Origin: Oceaniferula marina
Lineage (GTDB): Bacteria; Verrucomicrobiota; Verrucomicrobiia; Verrucomicrobiales; Akkermansiaceae
Direction of reading: 5' to 3'
Assembly (NCBI RefSeq): GCF_013391475.1
Contig: NZ_JACBAZ010000001.1
Coordinates: 764,377-828,376, forward strand
Length of the DNA: 64,000 bases
The position numbers were made by a program, and so were the translations under genes. Shown piece by piece: positions 18,271 through 26,716 of this stretch. Each line of letters begins with the position of its first letter. The stretch's first letter is position 1. The notes beneath the pieces were generated by a model. The model ran no database searches. It was not told the DNA's origin and saw only the letters and a program-made list of their open reading frames with translations.

Positions 18271-18365
18271 TGGCGGAGAGGGAAGGAATCGAACCAACCA
18301 CAGATCATAACAACCCGTCAACGGTTTTGAAAACCGCGGCGACCACCAGGCACACTACACTCTCC
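18271..18365 (-). tRNA. tRNA-Sec-like gene (anticodon TCA), divergent or degenerate
   Basis: Read on the minus strand this is a 95-nt tRNA-like sequence with an encoded CCA and G discriminator. The anticodon stem GCGGT/ACCGT encloses TTTCAAA, placing TCA (UCA, the selenocysteine anticodon) at 18330-18328. Features of tRNA-Sec: a D-arm with a 4-base loop (TGGT) that can form six pairs with one bulged T; a long variable arm with stem ACGGGT/ATCTGT; a T-loop TTCGATT; and a CTCTCCGCCA end. The total of 95 nt equals E. coli selC. Oddities: position 7 of the acceptor is a T-C mismatch, the T-stem contains two adjacent T-T mismatches, and the acceptor plus T branch totals only 12 pairs. It could be a working divergent tRNA-Sec, a suppressor-like tRNA, or a decaying copy. 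No sel genes occur in the window. Confidence 0.7.
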
Positions 18366-18550
18366 TGAAACACTTGCCCGAAGGCAAAAACAAACTAACG
18401 ATCGATCTCGGGCTGTCAACCACAATCCCAGCCATCACGATAGACCACAGGTAGCCCCGTCGCCCGCTCCGAGCGCGTGGCAAATTTCCTGGATTTGCGC
18501 CTCTTCCGTGGTTGCATGCTGAGTCGGCAGCCGTTACAACTTCCTCCGAC

Positions 18551-21073
18551 ATGGCAGGAGCGAAAGGAAGCAAATCAACAAAAGAGAAAAAACTCACCCC
18601 CATGATGGCGCAGTATCAGACGATGCGCCGCTCCCTCCCCGAGGACATCCTGCTTTTTTATCGTCTGGGCGATTTTTACGAGATGTTTTTTGAGGACGCC
18701 AAAACGGCCTCCACTCTGCTTAACGTCGCGCTGACCAAACGCAACGGCATCCCGATGTGTGGGGTCCCCCACCACGCGGCTCAAGGGTATATTGCCAAAC
18801 TCATCCAGCAAGGAAAGCGAGTAGCCATCGCCGAACAGACCTCGGACCCGCAACCAGGGAAAATAGTCGAACGCGAAATCGCACAGATTATTTCTGCCGG
18901 CACGGTCAGTGACATGACCCTGCTCGACGACACCCGCCACAACTACGTCGCCGCCGTTTACCAAGTGGGTAAGGCGATCGGGTTGGCCTGCGCCGACCAC
19001 TCGACCGGTGAGTTTACCGTTGCCGAATTCGACCACAAAGACGCCCTGCAAGATGAAATCCAACGTCTGGCACCACGCGAATTGATCATTGCCGACGACC
19101 AAATCAACCAGTTTGGGCACCTTCGCTCCTGCCTTCCCTACGACGGCTACGCCTTTCTCACCGACCAGTCACGCCATGCCCTCTGCGATCATTTCAAGGT
19201 CCAGTCTCTGCGGGGCTTTGGCTGTGACGACATGCCGGCCGCCATCTCTGCCGCTGGAGCCATCCTGCATTATCTGGCATTCCAACTCCGCCGCTCCTGC
19301 GACCACCTTCGCCAGATCTCGGTTCGCAGCGAGAGCAACCACGTTCTGATCGATGCCTCATCGCAACGGAATCTGGATTTGGTTGATTCTCCAACCGGAC
19401 GCCAGCACTCGCTGCTGGGTGCGCTCGACCGCACCGCCACCCCGATGGGGGCGCGCAAACTACGCGACTGGATTCTGCATCCACTGCGTGACATCACCAC
19501 CCTGAACGCCCGTCAGGATGTCATCAGTTCCTTTCTCAACGAACCCTTCCTACTCGGTCAATGCCGGGAAAGCCTGAAAGGCATCCGTGACATCGAACGT
19601 ACAACATCGCGCCTCTCCCAAAACTCGGGCAATGCCCGCGACCTGCAATCACTCTGCGTCTCGCTCCAAAAAATCCCGGATCTCAAAAGCCACCTGGAAG
19701 CGCTCAATCAAGAATCACAAACCCCGAATCTCCAATCACAAATCCTCGAGAACCTGCACGAGTTCAAAGAGCTTGTGCAGGTTCTCGAGAGTGCGCTCAC
19801 GGACGAACCTCCAGCTGGAACCAAAGACGGAGGGATTATCCGGGATGGTTTTCTCGCTGAACTCGACGAACTGCGCTCGGCCTCCGGCGATGGCAAACAA
19901 TGGCTCGCGCAAATGCAGGAAACCGAGCGAAAGCGCACCGGCATCGACACCCTGAAAATCAAATTCAATAACGTCTTTGGCTATTTCCTCGAGGTCACCA
20001 AAGCCAAAGCCCACCTCGTGCCCGACGACTACCAGAGGAAACAAACGATGACCAATGCCGAGCGCTACATCACGCCGGAACTCAAGGAGATGGAAAATAA
20101 AATCCTGGGGGCCGACGAACGGGCAAAACAAATCGAATACGAAGAGTTTGTCAAACTGCGTCAGGCCGTGGCAGAAGAAATCGACCGACTCCAACAATGC
20201 TCTGACGCTCTGGCCACGCTTGATGTGCTGCTTGGGCTAACCGAACTTGCCCAGCTGCACCAGCACTCCCGCCCGTTCCTCGACGAGTCACGTGATCTGA
20301 TCATCAGCAACGGCCGCCACCCTGTGCTCGAACAAACGCTGGTCGATGAGAAATTTGTCCCTAACGACAGCATCATGGAAGAGGACACCTCCCGGGTGAT
20401 TCTCCTCACCGGCCCCAACATGGCCGGTAAATCCACCTATATTCGTCAGGTTGCACTGATCACTCTGATGGCGCAGATCGGAGCCTACGTTCCGGCAGAA
20501 CAAGCAAGAATCGGGATCGTCGACCGCATTTTCTGTCGAGTCGGTGCCTCTGATGACCTGACCAGTGGACAATCCACTTTCATGGTCGAGATGAATGAGA
20601 CCGCACTGATCATCAACAACGCAACCGAGCACTCGCTGGTGATTCTGGATGAAATTGGCCGGGGCACCGCGACTTTTGACGGCCTATCCATTGCCTGGTC
20701 GGTAGCCGAACATCTACACGATCAGATCAAGGCACGCACCTTGTTTGCCACCCATTATCACGAACTCACCGACCTCGCCCGCAGCCGGGATGCGGTCGAA
20801 AACTACAATGTTGCGGTTCGGGAGTGGAATGACGACATCATCTTTCTGCGCAAAATCCTTCCCGGCACGGCAGATAAATCCTATGGTATTCAAGTAGCCA
20901 GACTGGCCGGACTACCACCTGCGATCATCGACCGGGCAAAGGACATTCTCAGCCACCTGGAACTGAACTCCACCCGCCCTGAAGCCAAGGGGAAACCGAA
21001 AGCGAAAAACACGCGGAGTAAATCCAAAACCATGCCCGATGCCCATTCCCCTCAAATGAATCTTTTTGACTAA
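18551..21073 (+). CDS. mutS: DNA mismatch repair protein MutS
   Basis: MutS recognises mismatches and small loops and recruits MutL. The ATG at 18551 gives 840 residues; a TTG 13 codons upstream is the only extension. The mismatch-binding domain starts TPMMAQYQTMRRSLPEDILLFYRLGDFYEMF, containing the Phe-x-Glu wedge (FYE). ATPase motifs are Walker A GPNMAGKST at 621-629, DEIGRGT at 700-706 and ATHYHEL. The C-terminal tail is Lys-rich and short and ends NLFD. The segment around residues 390-415 is encoded by DNA with a perfect 15-bp inverted repeat (reported separately). Confidence 0.97.
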   Translation: MAGAKGSKSTKEKKLTPMMAQYQTMRRSLPEDILLFYRLGDFYEMFFEDAKTASTLLNVALTKRNGIPMCGVPHHAAQGYIAKLIQQGKRVAIAEQTSDPQPGKIVEREIAQIISAGTVSDMTLLDDTRHNYVAAVYQVGKAIGLACADHSTGEFTVAEFDHKDALQDEIQRLAPRELIIADDQINQFGHLRSCLPYDGYAFLTDQSRHALCDHFKVQSLRGFGCDDMPAAISAAGAILHYLAFQLRRSCDHLRQISVRSESNHVLIDASSQRNLDLVDSPTGRQHSLLGALDRTATPMGARKLRDWILHPLRDITTLNARQDVISSFLNEPFLLGQCRESLKGIRDIERTTSRLSQNSGNARDLQSLCVSLQKIPDLKSHLEALNQESQTPNLQSQILENLHEFKELVQVLESALTDEPPAGTKDGGIIRDGFLAELDELRSASGDGKQWLAQMQETERKRTGIDTLKIKFNNVFGYFLEVTKAKAHLVPDDYQRKQTMTNAERYITPELKEMENKILGADERAKQIEYEEFVKLRQAVAEEIDRLQQCSDALATLDVLLGLTELAQLHQHSRPFLDESRDLIISNGRHPVLEQTLVDEKFVPNDSIMEEDTSRVILLTGPNMAGKSTYIRQVALITLMAQIGAYVPAEQARIGIVDRIFCRVGASDDLTSGQSTFMVEMNETALIINNATEHSLVILDEIGRGTATFDGLSIAWSVAEHLHDQIKARTLFATHYHELTDLARSRDAVENYNVAVREWNDDIIFLRKILPGTADKSYGIQVARLAGLPPAIIDRAKDILSHLELNSTRPEAKGKPKAKNTRSKSKTMPDAHSPQMNLFD
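19745..19789. repeat. Perfect 15-bp inverted repeat inside mutS
   Basis: CTCGAGAACCTGCAC at 19745-19759 and its exact reverse complement at 19775-19789 are separated by 15 bases. The DNA codes in frame for ILENLHEFKELVQVLES in the MutS connector/lever region. Just upstream AATCACAAA occurs twice (19715-19745). A hairpin of this strength in a coding region is unusual and may mark a small in-frame insertion. Confidence 0.8.
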
Positions 21074-21131
21074 TTGGGTTCGGGTGAACCATCCGCAGAC
21101 AGTAACTCCATCCATCCAAACAAAACACTAA

Positions 21132-21284
21132 AAACCCTTCCCGTGGCCATATGCAAAGACTAGGTTGAACATACAGCTCTCAACCACCATCATAAGAGAA
21201 GGCAACAAAGATCTTTTCCGCAGAATCCTAAAAGATTTCATCGAGGAATTTCAGTTCGAGCTGCCAGAAATCCTCCATTCCTGA
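21132..21284 (+). pseudogene. Possible 3' remnant of an unidentified gene
   Basis: A frame with no ATG is open from 21132 and ends at a TGA at 21282-21284, just 6 bp before the RhuM gene. From a TTG at 21165 it would read a plausible 39-residue charged helical peptide (RREGNKDLFRR-like content ending ELPEILHS). The composition looks protein-like, and it may be the tail of a deleted gene that once preceded the RhuM gene. The evidence is weak, since short open frames occur by chance. Confidence 0.3.
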
Positions 21285-21290
21285 TTCAAC

Positions 21291-22289
21291 ATGTTCATCC
21301 TCTACACCACCGAAGACGGCAATAGCCAAATTCAGCTCCGAGCGGAGAATGAGACGGTGTGGCTGAGTCAGCTCGAAATGGCGGAGCTTTTCAATGCCAC
21401 CAAACAAAACATTTCCCTCCACCTGAAGAACATCTACGCTGATGAAGAATTAAGCCAAGAGGCAACTGTCAAGGATTCCTTGACAGTTCAAACTGAAGGA
21501 AGCCGCAAGGTTCAACGCTCCCTCACCCTCTACAACCTCGATGCCATCCTCGCGGTCGGCTATCGGGTCAGGTCCCCACGAGGCGTGCAGTTCCGTCGCT
21601 GGGTATCCACGGTGCTTAAGGACTACCTGCTGAAGGGCTTTGTCATGGATGATGAACGGCTCAAAAATCCAGATGGTCGCCCGGATCATTTCGATGAAAT
21701 GCTCGAGCGCATCCGCGACATTCGGGCTTCAGAAAAACGCTTCTACCAAAAAGTCCGCGATCTCTTTGCTCTCAGCAGCGACTACGACAAAACCGACCTC
21801 AGTACTCAACAGTTTTTTGCCACCGTGCAGAACATTCTCATTTTTGCTGTTGCTCAGAAAACAGCAGCTGAACTTATCACTGAACGTGCGGACCCAAAAG
21901 ACGAACACTTTGGCCTGCTCACATGGAAAGGAGCCAAAGTGCGCAAACAGGACGTCATCGTCGCCAAGAACTACCTCAGAGAAGACGAAATCGACACTCT
22001 CAACCGCCTTGTCGTCATCTTCCTGGAAACGGCAGAGCTGCGGGCTAAAAGCCGCCAAGAAACCAAGATGAGCTACTGGCAAAATAATGTTGCCCAAATC
22101 ATCACCAGCAATGGCTTTGCACTTCTCGAAAATGCTGGCTCTGTAAGCCATCAGCAAATGCTGGAGCAAACCTCACAACAGTATCTCTCTTTCGACCAAC
22201 AGCGAAAGCACCGGGAAGCCATCGAATCGGATCAGGCTGATGAACATGAGCTCAAGGCTCTCGTAGATAAAATCAAACGACGAAAGTAG
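21291..22289 (+). CDS. rhuM: RhuM family protein (virulence RhuM/Fic-DOC-associated)
   Basis: The 332-residue product matches the RhuM family, found in pathogenicity islands and in mobile or defence regions and often near restriction-modification or Fic genes. Visible family features are the N-terminal segment ETVWLSQLEMAELFNATKQNISLHLKNIY (a helix-turn-helix-like start with W-L-x2-x-x-MAELF), LTLYNLDAILAVGYRVRSPRGVQFRRW, and a later KRFYQKVRDLFALSSDYD. Biochemical function is not established for the family. The gene sits between mutS and murI, with a possible remnant upstream, and looks like a small accessory insertion. Confidence 0.85.
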   Translation: MFILYTTEDGNSQIQLRAENETVWLSQLEMAELFNATKQNISLHLKNIYADEELSQEATVKDSLTVQTEGSRKVQRSLTLYNLDAILAVGYRVRSPRGVQFRRWVSTVLKDYLLKGFVMDDERLKNPDGRPDHFDEMLERIRDIRASEKRFYQKVRDLFALSSDYDKTDLSTQQFFATVQNILIFAVAQKTAAELITERADPKDEHFGLLTWKGAKVRKQDVIVAKNYLREDEIDTLNRLVVIFLETAELRAKSRQETKMSYWQNNVAQIITSNGFALLENAGSVSHQQMLEQTSQQYLSFDQQRKHREAIESDQADEHELKALVDKIKRRK

Positions 22290-22449
22290 AAATTTTCAAC
22301 ATGGATCCAGGACTTCTGTATAAATTCAACTTATGGAGTCACACCAGCATAGACGGTGGGTTCCCTGCTGGATAACTCAAGAGCATAACAAACCCCTCAA
22401 AAAGCCGGGTCTGGATCTCCTGCCCAGCATTGAAACAAAAAAGAAAAAA

Positions 22450-23244
22450 ATGAACGCACCTATTGGCATCCTTGACTCAGGCCTAGGCGGGCTCTCTGTC
22501 CTCAATGAAATCAGGACGCTGATGCCCGGTGAAGACGTCATCTATTTTGGCGACAGTGCCTGGTGCCCTTACGGTCCACGCCACCCGGAAGAAATCCAGA
22601 GACGGGTCATCGCCATCACCGATGTCCTGATCGAGCAAAACTGTAAGCTCGTGGTCATCGCCTGCAACTCAGCGACCATTTCTGCGGTCGAAGCGCTGCG
22701 AGCCACCTACCCCATCCCCTTTGTTGGTATGGAGCCTGCGGTCAAACCCGCCGCAACCCTTACGCGCAGCGGCACCGTCGGAGTGCTTGCGACCGAAGCA
22801 TCGCTGGCAGGAGAAAAATTCCACCGACTTGTCCACGACCACGCGGATGGCGTGAGGGTCATCACCCGCCCCTGCCCGAATTTCGTTCAACTCGTAGAAC
22901 AAGGTGAGCTGAGTGGCCCGAGAGCCAAGGCCATTGTCGAAGAAGAAACCATTCCTTTGCTGGAGTCCGGCGCAGACGTGCTCGTGTTAGGCTGCACCCA
23001 TTACCCTTTCCTCAAACCCTTGATTGAAGAAGTGGCCGGTCCCAACATCCACATTCTGGACACCGGATCCGCGGTGGCGCATCGTGTGCTGCAGTTGCTC
23101 CACAACCGCAGCCGTCCAGACGAAGGAAACACCCGCTATGAACTCCTAACAACAGGAAGCGAATCAACACTACGCTCACTCGTCCCCACCCTCTGCCCCG
23201 GACTCGAACCCGAACGCATTGCTCATTATGATCTCTCACAATGA
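22450..23244 (+). CDS. murI: Glutamate racemase
   Basis: MurI makes D-glutamate for peptidoglycan. The ATG at 22450 begins MNAPIGILDSGLGGLSVL, the family N-terminus. The frame is open 39 codons upstream, but that part is not conserved. The catalytic cysteines are in VVIACNSATISA and in LVLGCTHYPFLKPL. GDSAWCPYGPR follows the family pattern GDxxxxPYG. The length is 264 residues, normal for MurI. Its end overlaps the start of the next gene by 17 bp, which suggests translational coupling. Confidence 0.96.
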   Translation: MNAPIGILDSGLGGLSVLNEIRTLMPGEDVIYFGDSAWCPYGPRHPEEIQRRVIAITDVLIEQNCKLVVIACNSATISAVEALRATYPIPFVGMEPAVKPAATLTRSGTVGVLATEASLAGEKFHRLVHDHADGVRVITRPCPNFVQLVEQGELSGPRAKAIVEEETIPLLESGADVLVLGCTHYPFLKPLIEEVAGPNIHILDTGSAVAHRVLQLLHNRSRPDEGNTRYELLTTGSESTLRSLVPTLCPGLEPERIAHYDLSQ

Positions 23245-24184
23245 GACCTATCTCCCCCTGTTACAGTGGCAAACCATTGCCAAACAGCACCGTGAGCGAG
23301 CTCTCCGCTGGACGGAACCATGCCGACAGCGGAAATCGCGTCGTATCAAACATCCGATTCTGGACTTTCTGTTTGTCTATTATCCGTTTTCCCCTGGGCG
23401 ACTCGAGCAATGGCACCCTGGTCTTCACGTCAATTTAGAGCCCAGCTCAACGCTACCGCAGACATTACGGGGAAAACATTACCAAATAAACGAACAAGGG
23501 GTTTCACTCAACCCTACGAGTTTAAACGACAAGGAACAGACCAGGCTCAAGCGCATCCATAACCTGCTCACCCTCACTCAGCAACGCAAAGCCAATTACT
23601 CGTGCTTCGGTATGCACGAGTGGGCGATGGTTTACCGAGGCAGCGACATCCGGCATCGGGAATCGGTCCCCCTCAGGCTCAGCCAAAAGGAAATCGACCA
23701 CATCGTCGAATCCAGGCCCTTGTGCTGCAGCCACTTCGATGCCGTGCGTTTTTTTGCACCGGAAGCCCTGCCGCTAAACAAGCTCAAGCCCACACTTGAA
23801 GACCGTGAGCAATTTGAACAACCAGCGTGCCTACACAGCAATATGGACCTCTACAAATGGGCATCCAAATGCATGCCCTGGCTGGGCAGCGAGCTCCTGT
23901 GGAATTGTTTTCAATTGGCTCTCAACGCGCGGGAACTCGATATGCGAGCCAGCGCCTACGACCTCGACGAATATGGATATACTCCCGTCCCGGTCGAAAC
24001 CCCGGACGGCCGGCTGGAATACGAGCGACAACAACGCAAAATTGCAGCCGATGCCCAACCGCTGCGCCAGCAAATCATCGATACTCTAGCAACGGTCTTG
24101 AGCCTCGCTAACAATCAAGTCCCGCCCTCTCGCGACAAGGCAAACAATCCAGCCCCAGATCTAACCAGATTCATTCACCCATGA
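23228..24184 (+). CDS. Conserved protein annotated elsewhere as 3-methyladenine DNA glycosylase
   Basis: The ATG at 23228 overlaps the end of murI. The 318-residue sequence resembles a conserved family seen in Actinobacteria and Verrucomicrobia and often named 3-methyladenine DNA glycosylase, recognisable by HPILDFLFVYYPFSPGRLEQWHPG and HEWAMVYRG. I see no helix-hairpin-helix or AAG fold motif that would support glycosylase activity, so the name should be treated as unproven. Conserved His, Trp and Asp residues are scattered, for example SRPLCCSHFDAVRFF. It overlaps the CDF gene by 4 bp (ATGA), so all three genes are probably one operon. Confidence 0.6.
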   Translation: MISHNETYLPLLQWQTIAKQHRERALRWTEPCRQRKSRRIKHPILDFLFVYYPFSPGRLEQWHPGLHVNLEPSSTLPQTLRGKHYQINEQGVSLNPTSLNDKEQTRLKRIHNLLTLTQQRKANYSCFGMHEWAMVYRGSDIRHRESVPLRLSQKEIDHIVESRPLCCSHFDAVRFFAPEALPLNKLKPTLEDREQFEQPACLHSNMDLYKWASKCMPWLGSELLWNCFQLALNARELDMRASAYDLDEYGYTPVPVETPDGRLEYERQQRKIAADAQPLRQQIIDTLATVLSLANNQVPPSRDKANNPAPDLTRFIHP

Positions 24185-25158
24185 GCCACCACGAAGCATC
24201 CAACACCTCGGGCAAGCCAAAGGGCGGAGCCGTCAGCAAACGGGGTCGCAAGGTCACTCTGACCGGACTGTTGATCAATCTCCTGTTAGGATTCTTAAAG
24301 ATATCGATTGGCTGGGTATTCGGAGCCAAGGCTCTAGTGGCCGATGGCATGCACAGCTTCCTTGATTTATTTTCCGACGCTGCGGTTTTGGCCGCCATCC
24401 ACTGGTCGTCACGCCCGGAGGATGAAACCCACCACTACGGTCACCACAAGTTTTCCAGCCTGGCCCAGTTTTTTATTGGCTGGCTGATTCTCTTTTTGGC
24501 CGTGGCTTTGGTGATTGCCGCCTTTTTCCACGACTCTCACCTTCTCCCAGCATCGAACTTGAGCGGCGTCACGGTGGTGGTGGCCTTGATTTCACTGGTA
24601 GTCAAAGAAGGTCTGTTTTGGTGGACCCGCAACGTTGCCCGGCAAACCCATTCCGATTTATTGATGGCCAATGCCTGGCATCATCGAACCGATAGCGTCA
24701 GCTCCTTTGCGGTCGCCTTGACACTCTGCGCTGTCTGGATCGGTGGGGCCGAGTGGCGCATTCTGGATGACATCGTATCCGCCGTGCTGGGATCCTACCT
24801 CGCCGTCGAAGCCGGAAAAATCATCTGGAAAAGTTCCGCGGACCTACTGGATGCAGCGCCCCGTAAGGAAATCATTGACGACCTCAGAGAACACATCCTC
24901 ACGATTCCCGGAGCCATTGCCTATCACGACTTCCGGGTGCGCAAGACCGGAGACTACTACGAGGTGAATCTCCACCTGCAAATCAAACCGGAGCTTACAG
25001 TTCTGCAAGGACACGAAATCGCTTCCGAAGTCAAAAATTCGCTGCAAGCCGCCCACCCCGAGGTGTTCAGCGTGCTGGTCCACATCGAGCCAGCCACCGG
25101 CCGCCATCTCGTGGAGCGCGGAATTTCAGGAGGAGATGACCACACCTCATCCCGATGA
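24181..25158 (+). CDS. Cation diffusion facilitator family transporter
   Basis: This is a CDF metal exporter (325 residues), likely for zinc, iron, cobalt or manganese in exchange for protons. Helix 2 carries the metal-site pattern in ALVADGMHSFLDLFSDAAV (D-x3-S/D arrangement), followed by the HHYGHHKFSSLAQ segment and helix 5 WHHRTDSVSS, giving the expected H/D-x3-D site. A C-terminal cytoplasmic domain begins near residue 220 (IPGAIAYHDFRVRKTGDYYEVNLHLQI). The gene overlaps the previous one by ATGA. Confidence 0.93.
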   Translation: MSHHEASNTSGKPKGGAVSKRGRKVTLTGLLINLLLGFLKISIGWVFGAKALVADGMHSFLDLFSDAAVLAAIHWSSRPEDETHHYGHHKFSSLAQFFIGWLILFLAVALVIAAFFHDSHLLPASNLSGVTVVVALISLVVKEGLFWWTRNVARQTHSDLLMANAWHHRTDSVSSFAVALTLCAVWIGGAEWRILDDIVSAVLGSYLAVEAGKIIWKSSADLLDAAPRKEIIDDLREHILTIPGAIAYHDFRVRKTGDYYEVNLHLQIKPELTVLQGHEIASEVKNSLQAAHPEVFSVLVHIEPATGRHLVERGISGGDDHTSSR

Positions 25159-25268
25159 ACATTCTGCTTCAGATTTCAGAGCGCTGCGACACTCTAATTG
25201 AGCGCCATAGGCATCCTCTGAACACTTGAAGCTTCAAACTCCATTAATCCACAAGCGCGGATTGATGG

Positions 25269-26519
25269 TTAAAAGTGCATCCGGCCGATATCGCTGCGGT
25301 TCTGAGCACCATCAAACTTCACCTTGGTAAGTTCGGCATAGGCTGCGTCCACGGCGCCCAAGCGGTCTTCAGCACCAGCAACCACGGCAAGCACCCTGCC
25401 GCCATTGGTTTCCCACTGCCCCTCGGCATTTCGCTTGGTTCCAGCATGATACACTCTGGCCCCATCAACCTTCTCGAGACCCGAGATCACATCCCCGCTA
25501 CGTGAGCTGGCAGGATATCCGGCACTGGCAAGAATCAGGCACACGCTCCAGCCTTCATCAAAGCTGAGCAGCTCGGACTTCATCTCCCCCTTGGCTGCAG
25601 ACAGACAGAAACTGGCAATGTCCCCCTGAACCAATGGCATCACAGCCTGGCACTCGGGGTCACCAAATCGGCAGTTGTATTCAATGATTTTCGGGCCGTC
25701 CGGAGTCAGCATCAGGCCAAAATACAAGTAACCACGGTATGGCAAGTCATCCTTGACCAAACCTTGAATGGTGGGCTTCACAATGGATGTTTCAATTTCT
25801 GCCAGCATGTCGGCATCAATCAGCTGACGACTGGCAACCGCTCCCATACCACCGGTATTGGCCCCCTCGTCGTTATCCCCGATGCGCTTGTAATCGCGGG
25901 CCGGAGTAAAAATCAAATACTCGTCATCACAAACCGCGGCAAAAATGGAAACCTCCGGCCCGGTCAGGCATTCTTCGACCAACAGACGTCCATCCCCGAA
26001 CTTACGTTCAACGAGCACTTCCTGAAGAAATTCTTCCGCGCTGGCCTCATCGGGGCAAACCGCCACGCCTTTGCCGGCAGCCAAGCCATCGAATTTCAGC
26101 ACCGTTGGATACTGCCCATTGATGGCAGCACGGGCTTCATCGATGTCCGCACAGCCGCTAGCGGCTCCCGTCGGGATGCCGTGACGCAGCATAAACTCCT
26201 TGGCAAACTCCTTGCTCGCTTCAAGCTGAGCCGATTGTTTATGTGGCCCCCAGCAGGGAATGCCTGCCTGCTCACAAAGGTTGGCCAACCCTTCGCCTTT
26301 CACCAAATAGCTTTCCTCACCCGCTACACACAATTCGATCTCGTGATCTTTCATCCACACAATCAGCTCATCCAAACCGTCCACTTGCACACTGCTGGCC
26401 AGTGACTCAATCGCATCGCTGCCGGGAAAACAGAACAACTCGGTATCGACCGGTGATTCGTCCAATGCGGTAATCAATGCGTGCTCACGCCCTCCTTTGC
26501 CTACAACGAGAATTTTCAT
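25269..26519 (-). CDS. purD: Phosphoribosylamine-glycine ligase
   Basis: PurD catalyses the second step of purine synthesis. The ATG at 26519 starts MKILVVGKGGREHAL, the family N-terminus; a further 20 codons upstream are open but not conserved. ATP-grasp features are YPTVLKFDGLAAGKGVAV, LLVEECLTGPEVSIF and EYNCRFGDPECQ. The length (416 residues) is normal. It converges with the CDF gene. purL is also in the window but 10 kb away and not linked. Confidence 0.96.
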   Translation of the reverse strand: MKILVVGKGGREHALITALDESPVDTELFCFPGSDAIESLASSVQVDGLDELIVWMKDHEIELCVAGEESYLVKGEGLANLCEQAGIPCWGPHKQSAQLEASKEFAKEFMLRHGIPTGAASGCADIDEARAAINGQYPTVLKFDGLAAGKGVAVCPDEASAEEFLQEVLVERKFGDGRLLVEECLTGPEVSIFAAVCDDEYLIFTPARDYKRIGDNDEGANTGGMGAVASRQLIDADMLAEIETSIVKPTIQGLVKDDLPYRGYLYFGLMLTPDGPKIIEYNCRFGDPECQAVMPLVQGDIASFCLSAAKGEMKSELLSFDEGWSVCLILASAGYPASSRSGDVISGLEKVDGARVYHAGTKRNAEGQWETNGGRVLAVVAGAEDRLGAVDAAYAELTKVKFDGAQNRSDIGRMHF

Positions 26520-26716
26520 CGCGGGAAATGAAGCGAACACAGCCCTGATGCGCAAGTGTTTTCCATAGGAGATACTCAAGCCGAAGCCTATGAAGGCGAT
26601 GGGCTGGGATTCATTGACTACTCATATCGAACGAAGCACACACAAAGAAAAAAATTTGCATTGACGTGCAGGGAGTTCAATGGTGGTCTGATATCGTTCA
26701 TCCTTACCCGAATATT

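Noticed and set aside
18168-18368. A 66-codon plus-strand open frame over the tRNA-like locus
   Set aside because: It overlaps the end of the methyltransferase gene and the tRNA structure and has no conserved content.
23228-24184. A definite call as 3-methyladenine DNA glycosylase
   Set aside because: I see no glycosylase fold motif; only the commonly propagated name supports it.
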